Below, in pieces: positions 36,579 to 45,561 of a stretch of 64,000 nucleotides of DNA (position 1 is its first letter; the number at the start of each line of letters is the position of its first letter). Below the pieces are notes generated by a model. It worked only from the letters and a program-made list of their open reading frames with translations. It was not told the origin of the DNA and ran no database searches. A program made the translations under genes and the position numbers. Source of the DNA: CAZTQN01 sp964615765 (GTDB taxonomy: Bacteria > Planctomycetota > Phycisphaerae > Phycisphaerales > UBA1924); NCBI GenBank assembly GCA_964615765.1, contig CAZTQN010000001.1, forward strand, positions 124,001 through 188,000. The letters run 5' to 3'.

Positions 36579-37810
36579 ACCTTCTCCCGCACGGCTTTGC
36601 CCAAGAGCCCGCTCGGGCGGACCAGCAGCACCACAATCAGCAGCCCGAACACGTACACGTCCCGCAGTTCCGTCGACACGTACCGGGCCCCGAAGAACTC
36701 GATCCCCGCGATCAGGTACGCCCCGAGCACGGCCCCGCGCACGTTCCCGATCCCGCCCACCACCGCCGCGACAAACGCCTTCAGCCCGAGCAGCACCCAG
36801 ATCCCATGGGCCGTCTGGTTCAGCCCGGGATACTTCAGCGGGTACAGGAACGCCGCGCACGCCGCCAGCGCGCTGCCCAGCACGAACGTGAAGCTGATCA
36901 CGCGGTTGACGTTGATGCCCATCAGGGCCGCGGTCTCGACGCTGTACGACACCGCCCGCATCGCCGCCCCGAGCTTGGTGTGGAACACCAGCCGCTGCAG
37001 CCCGACCATCAGCAGCAGCGAACTGCCGACGATCAGCACGTCGATCAGCCGGATCGGCACCGTCGCCTTGCGGATCAGCCGGTACGTCGCCCCCTCAAGG
37101 TCCTGCGGGCTGCGCCGGGGCTGGGTCTGCAGGTCCGTACCGGCGGCGTACGTCCCCGGCTCGGCGACCAGCGTCAGCACGTCCTGCCGCGCTTCGCCCC
37201 CGTCCGCCCCGACCGCCCGCGTCACGATCAACTGGTACGACCGCTCCGGCTCGATCACGACGGCTTCGCTGAGCCGGATGACCCCGCGCTTCTCCCCGCC
37301 CCCCGCTGTGCCCTTCCCGACCGTCCGGTCGTTCAGCACCGTGTCGGGCAGCAGGGCCGGCATGCTCTTGGGCGTGGCGCCGAAGGGCAGTGTCGCCATC
37401 GACGGGTTCTCCGGCGTCGACGCGACCGTGAACCCCTTGAGCTGCCCGACATTCTGGAGGAGCAGCGACACGCCGATCGCCGTGATCAGCACGTTCAGCC
37501 GCGGCGCCTTCCGCAGCGGGCGATACGCCAGCCGCTCGATCAGATACCCCACGGCGCAGCACACGCCGATCGCGACGACCAGCGTGAGGGCCGCGACCCA
37601 CAAAGGCGGCGTCCCGTCCGTCACGCCCGCCCACACAAGCAGCACCGACGCCGACGTGAAGCTCGTCCACGCCCCGAGCACGAACACGTCCGAGTGCGCG
37701 AAGTTGATGAACTTCAGCACGCCGTACACGAGGGTGTACCCCAGCGCGATCAGCGCGTAGAGACTCCCCACGGCGACAGTGGCAATGAGCGTCTGAAGAA
37801 GGTCCGCCAA
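36575..37810 (-). CDS. livH: Branched-chain amino-acid-type ABC permease LivH with large insertion
   Basis: 411 aa, against about 300 for standard LivH. It begins MADLLQTLIATVAVGSLYAL and contains GYTLVYGVLKFINFAHSDVF, LITAIGVSLLLQN and AFVAAVVGGIGNVRGAVLGA, all LivH hallmarks. About 125 hydrophilic residues (about 125-245) are inserted after the LLLQNVGQL helix, where other LivH proteins have a short loop. The start is TTG at 37810 with GAGGG 9 bases upstream. It is first in the livHMGF operon; livK is missing nearby. Confidence 0.9.
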   Translation of the reverse strand: MADLLQTLIATVAVGSLYALIALGYTLVYGVLKFINFAHSDVFVLGAWTSFTSASVLLVWAGVTDGTPPLWVAALTLVVAIGVCCAVGYLIERLAYRPLRKAPRLNVLITAIGVSLLLQNVGQLKGFTVASTPENPSMATLPFGATPKSMPALLPDTVLNDRTVGKGTAGGGEKRGVIRLSEAVVIEPERSYQLIVTRAVGADGGEARQDVLTLVAEPGTYAAGTDLQTQPRRSPQDLEGATYRLIRKATVPIRLIDVLIVGSSLLLMVGLQRLVFHTKLGAAMRAVSYSVETAALMGINVNRVISFTFVLGSALAACAAFLYPLKYPGLNQTAHGIWVLLGLKAFVAAVVGGIGNVRGAVLGAYLIAGIEFFGARYVSTELRDVYVFGLLIVVLLVRPSGLLGKAVREKV

Positions 37811-37853
37811 GCGTGTAGAGCCCTCGCTGCCCGGAAACTCCGGGGCCGCGAGT

Positions 37854-39722
37854 TTAGCGGAAGATCAGCGCCCGCGGCGAGGTCAGCAGCACCGGCTCGT
37901 CCCGGAGCTCCGCCAAGGACCGCAGATGGTCCCGGACCGACGGCCACGCCTTGGGCCCGACCACCTGCCGCACCGCGTCCACCAGCACCATCGACGTCGG
38001 CGACTTCCCGTTCACCGGCGCGCTCGCGCCCATCCCGCCCAGCATCTCGCCGATGACTTCCCCGAACGGCCGCGGGCCCGGGTAGTTCAGCACGTCATAC
38101 GCCCCGCTCTCAAGCTGCAGCGACGACGCCAGATCCGTCACCGCCTCGTCCAGCCCGCCCAGCTCGTCGCCCATCTTCAGTTCCACCGCCGTCGGGCCGG
38201 TGAACAGTCGACCTTCCGCCGTCTTCGCCAGCTCAATCCCGGGGCGACCCGCCTTCACGCGGTCCGCGAACAGGTCGTAGGTCTCCTTCATCTTCTGACG
38301 GACCAGGTCCTGCTGCTCGGGCGTCCACGGCCGCGCCGACGACATCATGTCGCCCATCGGCCCGCGGGCCCGCCCGACCACGTTCACCTTCACCTTGTCG
38401 TACAGGCCGCCCATGGCGATCTTCCCGCCCACGACCCCGATCGACCCGACGATCGACGACGGGTTCAGGTAGATCTTCTGCCCGCTGACCGCGATGTAGT
38501 ACCCGCCGCTGGCCGCCATCGAACCGACGCTGACCCACACCGGCTTGCTCTCGCGCACGCGCTTAACGCCCTGCCAGATCACCTCACTGGCGATCGCCGA
38601 GCCGCCGGGCGAATCGATCCGCAGCACCACGCCCTTGATCAGTTCCTCGTCCGCGACCTCTTCCAGCGCCCGCCGGATCGTCGCCGAACCCACGGACTGT
38701 TCCCCGAACATCCCGCCCGAGGTCGAATCACCATCGACGATCGGCCCGGTGATGTGCACCACCGCGATCGACTCGCGCTTGGCCTGCACCTCCGGCTCGC
38801 GCATCAGTTTCGACAGCATCGCGAACGGGTTGGAAATGTCCATCGAGCCGCCGTGCCGGTTCTCAAAGATGTTCGTCCACGCCAGTTCCTTGACGCCGTA
38901 CGACTTCTCGAGGTGCGCCGACAGTTCCGGCAGGTCGATCACGGTGTCGACCAGGCCCAGCTCCTTGGCCGTCTGCCCCGTCGCCATCCACGCCTGCTTC
39001 ATGGCGCTGTCGAGCTGCGCGTCGGACATGTTCCGCGACGCCTTCAGGCGCGACCGCACGTTCCCGTAGATCGAGTCCAGCAGCCCGTTGATGTTCTGGT
39101 CCCACTGCGGGCTGGGCGCCGCGCGGGTCATCGTCTCGTTGGCGCCCTTGTAGTCGCCCACCTGAATGAACTGCGGCGTCAGGCCCACCCACGACATCGT
39201 GTCCGCCAGGTACATCTCTTCCATGTACATCCCGGGCAGCGACACCGCCCCGCCGGATTGCACGATCAGATCATCACAGAACGTGCCCAGGTAAAACTCC
39301 GCCGTTTCGTAGTTGTCGGCGAACAGGTGCACCTTCTTGCCCTTGGCCCGCAGCTCGGCCAGGGCCGTCCCGATCTCCTCGGCGACGGTCATCGGCAGCG
39401 ACGTGTTCCGCAGCCGCAGCACCAGCCCGTTGGTCCCCGCGTCGTCCGCGAGCATCCGGATTTCCGTCAGCACCTCGCCGATCGTCGGCGTCTTGCTCCC
39501 GCCGAAGAAGAACGCCATCGCCGGCGGCTGGTCCAGCGGCACCTCTTCCAGTTCCAAGAGCGCGACCTTCGCCGTCGACTGCGCCGTCGCCGTCGCCGCG
39601 CCCCCCGCTTGCGCCAGCACGCTCGACGGCATCCCGCACAGCCCGCCCGCCAGGCCCGCCAGCAGAGCGATCATCGTCAGCGAGGAACGGACGCGGCGAG
39701 CAACGGCAGAACGGTTCGGCAT
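37854..39722 (-). CDS. sppA: Signal peptide peptidase SppA, long form
   Basis: 622 aa, comparable to the duplicated 67-kDa form. It degrades cleaved signal peptides in the membrane. A signal sequence or anchor (about residues 8-37) is followed by two S49 repeats. The general-base Lys lies in GDYKGAN (about 190) in the first, and the nucleophile Ser in MAASGGYYIA (about 400) in the second, with IVGSIGVVGG following. The start at 39722 has AAGGA 7 bases upstream; an ATG two codons earlier abuts it too closely. Confidence 0.92.
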   Translation of the reverse strand: MPNRSAVARRVRSSLTMIALLAGLAGGLCGMPSSVLAQAGGAATATAQSTAKVALLELEEVPLDQPPAMAFFFGGSKTPTIGEVLTEIRMLADDAGTNGLVLRLRNTSLPMTVAEEIGTALAELRAKGKKVHLFADNYETAEFYLGTFCDDLIVQSGGAVSLPGMYMEEMYLADTMSWVGLTPQFIQVGDYKGANETMTRAAPSPQWDQNINGLLDSIYGNVRSRLKASRNMSDAQLDSAMKQAWMATGQTAKELGLVDTVIDLPELSAHLEKSYGVKELAWTNIFENRHGGSMDISNPFAMLSKLMREPEVQAKRESIAVVHITGPIVDGDSTSGGMFGEQSVGSATIRRALEEVADEELIKGVVLRIDSPGGSAIASEVIWQGVKRVRESKPVWVSVGSMAASGGYYIAVSGQKIYLNPSSIVGSIGVVGGKIAMGGLYDKVKVNVVGRARGPMGDMMSSARPWTPEQQDLVRQKMKETYDLFADRVKAGRPGIELAKTAEGRLFTGPTAVELKMGDELGGLDEAVTDLASSLQLESGAYDVLNYPGPRPFGEVIGEMLGGMGASAPVNGKSPTSMVLVDAVRQVVGPKAWPSVRDHLRSLAELRDEPVLLTSPRALIFR

Positions 39723-39892
39723 GGACATTCCTTTGTGCGCTCGGACAGTGCGCTCGGACAACCCGCCCTCGGGCCGCCCCACGAAACAATAGGGGCCCGC
39801 ACCCCGCCCACGCGGGCGGTCTGCGCGCATCCCCACCCATTCCCCCCATCCCCCAAGACGCCCGCCCCACCCCGACCCGTCCAGGCCCAAGC

Positions 39893-39930
39893 CCAAAAAC
39901 AACAGGAGCCCCGCCAAAAGCGAGGCTCCC
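39893..39930 (-). terminator. Terminator after the cysteine-repeat protein gene
   Basis: On the minus strand a 10-bp stem with one G.T pair (39905-39914 with 39920-39929) and loop TTTTG is followed by a T-rich tail (complement of 39894-39902). It lies 47 bases after the stop at 39977. Confidence 0.7.
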
Positions 39931-39942
39931 GTTTCGGCCGTC

Positions 39943-39970
39943 TAGTGCCTAGTGCCCAGTGCCAAGTGCC
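39943..39970. repeat. Four tandem 7-bp units (NAGTGCC)
   Basis: TAGTGCC, TAGTGCC, CAGTGCC and AAGTGCC follow one another exactly, between the stop at 39977 and the terminator stem. Purpose unknown. Confidence 0.8.
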
Positions 39971-39976
39971 TCTTCC

Positions 39977-42900
39977 TCAGCACCCACCCGCGAAATACGC
40001 GGTCAGGTAGTCGAAAATGTCCTGCACCGTCGGCGCCGCGACGCCGTCGCCGCCCACGTTCGCGTTCGCGCTCCCGGTGAAGTAGTCCGTCAGGAAGTCG
40101 AAGATGTCCTGCACGGTGACGCCGCCGGCCTTGTTGTAGTCGGCAAAGCAGCACGGCGAGGCGTTCGCGCCCGCCGCGTTGCAGTCCTGAGCCGACGCCG
40201 TGAAGCTCGCGCCCGCCTGGCCGGCAACCACGCACGCCGTCGGCAGCACGATCGCGCACCGGGCCCCGATGCAGCACCGTCCCGTCTGCACGCCGCACGG
40301 GTCCGGCTCGCACAGCACCCCGGCCCGGAAGTCCCCGCCGTTGACCACGCACTCGTTCTGGCACGTCACCGAGCACGAGGGCCCGAAGCAGCACGCCCCG
40401 TTGCTCGCGGTGCACGTCGTCGGCCCGCACACGCTCGCCGGCCCGCCGTACGTCCCTCCCAGCCCGCCGATGTTCGTCGCCTCGATGCACCGGTTCTGCG
40501 GCGTGACGGCGCACGTCGGACACAAGGCCCCGATGGGCGTGTAGCAGCACGAGCCCACGAAGTTCGTGCACGTCGTCGGCCCGCACACCGTCCCGTCGCC
40601 GCGGTACACGCCGCTCAGCCCGCGGATGATCTGGCTGCCCACCGACGACCCGTTCACCTTCGCCGTGCACACGAACGAGATCTGCAGCGTGCAGATCGCC
40701 TGCGTGCCGTTGACCGGGGTATAGCAGCACGCGCCGCTCGCCTCGCTGCACAGGTCCGCCGGTGAGCACACCTGCCCGTTGCCGAAGTACACGCCCTGCA
40801 GACCGCCGCGGCTGGCCTGCTCCGTGCACCGCGTCTGCGTCTGGATCGTGCAGATCACACTGTCCGTCGTCGTCGGGGCGTAGCAGCACGCGCCCGTCAC
40901 CGCCGTACACGCCGTCGGCGTGCACGTGGTCCCCGCCCCGCGGAACACGCCCGCCAGGTGCCCGCTGGCGATCGACTGGTTGCAGTGCGACGGCACCGTG
41001 ATCGTGCACGTCGCGCCAAGGAACGGATCCGTCGAAGCGCAGCACGCCCCGCTCAGCGCGTCGCACGCCGCCGTCGTCGTGCACGTCGTGCCCGCGCCCG
41101 CGAAGTTCCCGCCGAAGCCGCCGTCACCCACGCGCTCGCAGTCGCTCCGCAGCGTCAGCGTGCACTGCGTCTGCGACCCGAACGCCGGCACATAGCAGCA
41201 CGCGCCGATCCGCCCCGGGCACGCCGCCGGCGTGCACACCGAACCGTCGCCAAGGTACTCGCCCCCGTAGAAGAACGAGATCGCCGGGCTCCCGACGCAC
41301 CGGTTGCGAAGCTCCAGCGTGCACACCACCTGCCCGCTCACGCTGTCGGTATAGCAGCACGCGCCCGTCACCACGCCGATAGTCGCCTCGCGGCTGATCG
41401 CCACGCCGCACGAGTTGCTCACCACCGCGCGGTACCGACCGTCACGCTGCGCCGCCGGCGCCAGCATGTTCACGCGCAGTTGCAGCCCGCTGGTCCCCTC
41501 ATAAATCCACGGGTTCACCGGGTCCGTGCTGAACGTCCCGCACGAGTCGGAGATGTTCACCCACGTCCCGCTCCCCGTCGGCTCTTCCTTCTGCCACTGC
41601 ACCGTCATCGGGTACGACCCCGCCACCCACAGGTTGCCCACGATCCCGAACTGCGTGTACTCCTCCTGGGCCCGGTCCCACGGCCCGCCGATCACCCGCG
41701 GCGGCTCGCACGGCACATTCGTCCCGTCCAGGTACAGCAGCCCCGTCCGCCCCAGTTCCGTCAACCCCGTGTTCGGGTTCGGGCACACCGGCGACGCCGG
41801 GAAGTACCGCACTAACAGCGCGTTCCCGTTCCCGCTCATCTCGCCCAGGAACGAGATCGGACGATCGATCGGCGACGCCCCGCCGTTGATCTGCGCGATG
41901 TACTCCGACAGCAGCATCGGCACGCCGCCGTTTACGTTCGCCCGCCAGATGAAGTCCGCCGACGGCGCGAACGTGATGCTCGTCCCCCCGAAGATCGCAG
42001 TCCCGATGATCGTGTTCCCGTCGTCGCTGATCGCCCGCGGCAGCATCACCTCCGCCGCCGGCAAGCCCGGGGGCGGCGGGCACTTGCCCAGGTTCGTCGG
42101 CGTCCACACCCCGCTCACTTTCGTCCACGCCGCCAGGTTGCCCGCGTCCGTCGGCAGCGGCCCGCGGAACCGGTTGGCCACGATCTTCGTCCCGTCCTTC
42201 GTCATCACCATGCTGCCCAGCCCGCCCTGGGCTTCCGCCAGCACCGTCCGGTTCGCCGCCGTGAAGTCCGACGTCGTGCTCGGCCGCTCCCACACCGCCA
42301 CCAGCCGCAGGTTGCACGTCCCCGTCGGGTTCAGCGGGTCCTGCTGCGAATCCGTCCCAACTGCGATCAGCCCGTCGTTCGAGACATACTCGCCCTGCGA
42401 GAAGATCTGGCACCCCGTGCCCGTCGGCGGCAGGCGACGCATCGTCCCGTCCGCCGAGTTGTACACGAACCCGCTCGATGAGCACGCCGTCGATCCGAAG
42501 GCTCCGAACTGCCCGCTCCCCGCGATGAACTGCCCGTTACCCGAGATGCCCCACGGCTGCCCGATCGACCCGTCACACCGCGCCGCGCCCTGCCCCGCCA
42601 CGTTCGGGAACGAGCCCACGTTCGTCCACGTCCCCGTGGTCGTGTCCAGGCTGTGCGTCACGAAGTGCCCGCGCCGGCACGGGTTGCTCCCGCACGTCAG
42701 CGTGTTCGCCAGCCAGTAGTTGGGCCCCGTGCACGAGGCGAGGTTGGTGATCGTGCAGAACGCCGTGGTCGGGTTGCAGCACGCGCCCAGGTCGTTGGTC
42801 CCCGTCGGCGCCGGGCACGACGTCGGCGCGCACGTCGAGTTCCCCGCCAGCCGAACGCCCGTGCACCCCGCGATCGTCGTCGTCGTGCATACCGACCCGT

Positions 42901-43255
42901 TGCAGCACGCCACGGTGTCCGAGTAGTACCCGAAGGCCGGGTTGAACACGCCCGTGAAGCCGTTGTACAGCGCCCACGTCGCCACCGAGCCGTCGTCGGA
43001 GAGTCGCAGGTTCCCGTCCGCGCTCGGGATCGCCGGGCCGACGTACACCGGCGCCGTGCCGCGCGTCCACCGGTAGAGCTGCCCGTCCACGTCGGAGTTC
43101 AGGATCGTCCCGAACACCGTGTTCCCGTCGGCCGTCAGTTCGTCCCCGTTGCTGACAAACAGCAGCTTGGACTGCTGCGCCATCGCCGGCGCCGAGAGCG
43201 CCAGACACCCCAGAAGGGCGAGAACACCGATCCGTCGTGCGTGCTTGCCGTGCAT
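39977..43255 (-). CDS. Secreted cysteine-repeat protein with GC-type dockerin
   Basis: 1092 aa. A signal peptide (about residues 1-25, ending AMA-QQ) is followed by a beta-propeller-like region with kelch/HAF-style phrases such as GDELTADGNTVFGT, SDDGSVATWALYN and AISDDGNTIIGTAIF. Two cysteine repeats are inserted early (about 110-200). After an Ig-like part (WQKEEPTGSGTWVNISDSC), eight tandem repeats of about 45-60 residues follow, each of the form GACCY ... C ... C ... GxGxxCxPxxC. Two dockerin-like segments (VQDIFDFLTDYF and VQDIFDYLTAYF) and the terminal Gly-Cys end the protein. The start at 43255 has GGGAG 6 bases upstream. It is probably surface-anchored; partner unknown. Confidence 0.82.
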   Translation of the reverse strand: MHGKHARRIGVLALLGCLALSAPAMAQQSKLLFVSNGDELTADGNTVFGTILNSDVDGQLYRWTRGTAPVYVGPAIPSADGNLRLSDDGSVATWALYNGFTGVFNPAFGYYSDTVACCNGSVCTTTTIAGCTGVRLAGNSTCAPTSCPAPTGTNDLGACCNPTTAFCTITNLASCTGPNYWLANTLTCGSNPCRRGHFVTHSLDTTTGTWTNVGSFPNVAGQGAARCDGSIGQPWGISGNGQFIAGSGQFGAFGSTACSSSGFVYNSADGTMRRLPPTGTGCQIFSQGEYVSNDGLIAVGTDSQQDPLNPTGTCNLRLVAVWERPSTTSDFTAANRTVLAEAQGGLGSMVMTKDGTKIVANRFRGPLPTDAGNLAAWTKVSGVWTPTNLGKCPPPPGLPAAEVMLPRAISDDGNTIIGTAIFGGTSITFAPSADFIWRANVNGGVPMLLSEYIAQINGGASPIDRPISFLGEMSGNGNALLVRYFPASPVCPNPNTGLTELGRTGLLYLDGTNVPCEPPRVIGGPWDRAQEEYTQFGIVGNLWVAGSYPMTVQWQKEEPTGSGTWVNISDSCGTFSTDPVNPWIYEGTSGLQLRVNMLAPAAQRDGRYRAVVSNSCGVAISREATIGVVTGACCYTDSVSGQVVCTLELRNRCVGSPAISFFYGGEYLGDGSVCTPAACPGRIGACCYVPAFGSQTQCTLTLRSDCERVGDGGFGGNFAGAGTTCTTTAACDALSGACCASTDPFLGATCTITVPSHCNQSIASGHLAGVFRGAGTTCTPTACTAVTGACCYAPTTTDSVICTIQTQTRCTEQASRGGLQGVYFGNGQVCSPADLCSEASGACCYTPVNGTQAICTLQISFVCTAKVNGSSVGSQIIRGLSGVYRGDGTVCGPTTCTNFVGSCCYTPIGALCPTCAVTPQNRCIEATNIGGLGGTYGGPASVCGPTTCTASNGACCFGPSCSVTCQNECVVNGGDFRAGVLCEPDPCGVQTGRCCIGARCAIVLPTACVVAGQAGASFTASAQDCNAAGANASPCCFADYNKAGGVTVQDIFDFLTDYFTGSANANVGGDGVAAPTVQDIFDYLTAYFAGGC

Positions 43256-43413
43256 GTGTGCTCCCGGGCCTTCAGCCCGTGCGGGTTGAGCGATTCCCTG
43301 TTGAACGACCCTGTGCAAACCGCGGAGCCCGCGTTCCCGCCGGCCACGCGATAGGAAGTAGGAAGTGCGCGGCGCGGGCATCGCCCGCGCCGGCTCGACA
43401 CCGTCACGTCCGT

Positions 43414-45363
43414 TCAGCGCCGGCGCCGACGGGCCAGCAGCGCCAGCCCCATCAGCCCCGCAGCCCCAGCGCCCGGCGCCGGAACCTGCAGCGCCGCCAC
43501 GCCCCACGACTCATCGGTGAACTTGAGCTGCACCGCGAACTTGCCGGTGTCGCTGAAGCCCAGCCCGCCGCCGTCGCCCGACTCCTGGTTGGAGATCACC
43601 CACGACTGCAGCGTTTTGAACACGCCCGTCTCGACCTCGACCTGCTGGCCTTCGTACAGCAGCGGCACCAGCCCGAAGTCCAGCGCCCACCCGTACAGCA
43701 CGCGCGGGCCGAACCGGTTGCCCAGTTCGCTCGCCAACTGTCCGACGGTCCCGACCTGCGTCCCGACGGCCAGCGGCGAGGTCTCCACCGTGAACAAGAT
43801 CTGGTTCAGGTTGTTCAGCACCGGGGTGATACTGCCCGAGGAGAACTCGACCGTGAAGCTGCCCGGCAGGCCCGGGGCGTTGTCCCCGTCGCGAAGAATC
43901 GTCCGCAGGTTGCCCGCAGTGCCCGCGATGATCGCGGCGTCGTTCCCGATCCGGCCGGGCTCGACGACCCGCTGCGGGTTGCCGAAGTCCAACTGCGTGT
44001 TCCGCGAGATGATCACGTTCTCGCCCTGCAGCCCCGCCGCGAACGCGACAAAGCCGGTGTTGTTCATCGACAGGCTCGCGCTGTTCGTGGCCGCCAGACG
44101 GACGTTGTCCGCCGCGGTCAGCCCGGGCAGCACGTCATTGCGACGCACCAGCCGCGTCGTGCCCGAGGTGTTCGCGATGTACGTGCCCTGCGAGTTGTCC
44201 GTCAGCGGATTTGACGTCGACACGTCACCGCTGGTGAGCGACCCGGTCATCAGCAGCCCGGCGTCGGAGAAGCTGCGGAAGCTGAGCCCCTGAGCCCCGG
44301 AGAACAGGGCCCCGCCCGCGTCGGCGGCGCCGGTCGTGTCCGGAGCCGCGAAGCCCTCGCGGTAGATGCGCTGCGAGCCGACGCCCGGCGTGTAGATGAA
44401 CGCTCGGGAGTCGTTCGACGCGTTCACCGCGCCCGTCACGACCATCGTCGCGTCGTAGTACACCTGACCGCTCCGGTTCGTGCGGACGTTGAACCCGCGC
44501 ACGCCGTTGGTCCCGCCGTTGCCGTAAATCCCGCCGCCCGGGGCCGTCTGCCCGGCCTGCGCGATCACGGTTGTCGCGCCGCCCGCGTCGCGCGTGGCGA
44601 CGAAGCCCGCGTTGCCAAAGGGCGCCGCGGTCGGCGTGGTCGTCAGGAACTGACCGACACCGCCCGCCCCCCCAGCCGCCGCCGTCACGCTCCCGCCCCA
44701 CGCCATGGCGCCGGACGAGTTGATCCCGTGCGCCTGGCTGATGCCGCGGAAGTCCACGTTCTGCAGACCCGTCGCCGCCGCCCCGGAGACGTCGATCAGC
44801 GAGATGCCCTGCTGCCGGGCCTGGGCCGTCGAGACCCCGCCCGCGTACGTTCCCAGGCGATAGTCGGAGTTGTTCTGCGTCGCGCCGGTGTTGACGATCC
44901 CGGTGCCGTGCATCCCGACGCCCAGCCCGATGCGGGTGCCCGAGACACGGAGCGTGCTCAAGCCGGTCAGGTTGAACACGCCGGTCGAGTTCTGCTGGCC
45001 CAGCGTCACGCCGCCGCCCAGCGACGCGCCGTCGTGCAGACCGTTGAACAGCTCAATGTCGGTGTTGTTGGTCGCCGTGAACAGCCCGCGCGGGCCCTGG
45101 GACCCGCTGATCGACCCGATCGCGGGGTTGGAATTGAACTGGGCCGCCATCCACACCCGCCCGTCCGAACCGATCATGGGCGTCGGCGCGGTGTTGCTCC
45201 ACGTCCACGTGAACCCGCTCGCCGACGGCACCGCGCGACCCTGCCCGATGCCGCCCCAGGTGATCAGATCCGTCGGCGTAATCGTCAGCCCGCCCGAAGC
45301 CGAGGCCGCCAGACCCGCAACCGCAACAACCGCCAACGCCCCCGTCATCGCTCGGTGATACAT
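43414..45363 (-). CDS. PEP-CTERM-like surface protein
   Basis: 649 aa. It has a signal peptide (about residues 1-24, ending ASG), then a long Gly/Thr/Asn/Ala-rich beta-structured region with choice-of-anchor style repeats (GINSSGAMAWGG, NNTGFVAFAAGL, LNNLNQILFTV). The last 23 residues are a sorting tag: VPAPG, a hydrophobic helix (AGAAGLMGLALLA) and five arginines. This fits PEP-CTERM/exosortase substrates with Ala in place of Glu. The start at 45363 has AGGAG 5-6 bases upstream. It is followed by the cysteine-repeat gene on the same strand. Confidence 0.8.
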   Translation of the reverse strand: MYHRAMTGALAVVAVAGLAASASGGLTITPTDLITWGGIGQGRAVPSASGFTWTWSNTAPTPMIGSDGRVWMAAQFNSNPAIGSISGSQGPRGLFTATNNTDIELFNGLHDGASLGGGVTLGQQNSTGVFNLTGLSTLRVSGTRIGLGVGMHGTGIVNTGATQNNSDYRLGTYAGGVSTAQARQQGISLIDVSGAAATGLQNVDFRGISQAHGINSSGAMAWGGSVTAAAGGAGGVGQFLTTTPTAAPFGNAGFVATRDAGGATTVIAQAGQTAPGGGIYGNGGTNGVRGFNVRTNRSGQVYYDATMVVTGAVNASNDSRAFIYTPGVGSQRIYREGFAAPDTTGAADAGGALFSGAQGLSFRSFSDAGLLMTGSLTSGDVSTSNPLTDNSQGTYIANTSGTTRLVRRNDVLPGLTAADNVRLAATNSASLSMNNTGFVAFAAGLQGENVIISRNTQLDFGNPQRVVEPGRIGNDAAIIAGTAGNLRTILRDGDNAPGLPGSFTVEFSSGSITPVLNNLNQILFTVETSPLAVGTQVGTVGQLASELGNRFGPRVLYGWALDFGLVPLLYEGQQVEVETGVFKTLQSWVISNQESGDGGGLGFSDTGKFAVQLKFTDESWGVAALQVPAPGAGAAGLMGLALLARRRRR

Positions 45364-45561
45364 CTCTCTCTCCTCTCCAAGCCCCCGTTTGGGAGCAGCG
45401 CGGCCCGCCCGCCCTTGGCTACGTTCGCGCGGCGACATCATCCGCGCGGGTAGCCCCCGACAAGGTACACCAAACACGCGCGGGTGCAACGGTTCTGTAA
45501 AACTTTCTCTAAAGAAATACCGCCGGCGTGCCCTTTTCGCTCCAGGAGGTAGACTCTGCGT
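45364..45561. promoter_or_regulatory. Divergent spacer with AT-rich inverted repeat
   Basis: The spacer lies between the PEP-CTERM-like gene (leftward) and the HTH-like gene (rightward). An A+T-rich patch (45494-45520), rare in this genome, contains TTTCT/AGAAA with a 4-base gap (45504-45517). It is a plausible shared promoter or operator region. No -35/-10 pair could be assigned with confidence. Confidence 0.4.

Noticed and set aside
35259..36860. LivM beginning at 36860
   Set aside because: The extra 94 residues are antisense-like Arg/Gly sequence inside livH; the GTGA overlap at 36578 is the better start.
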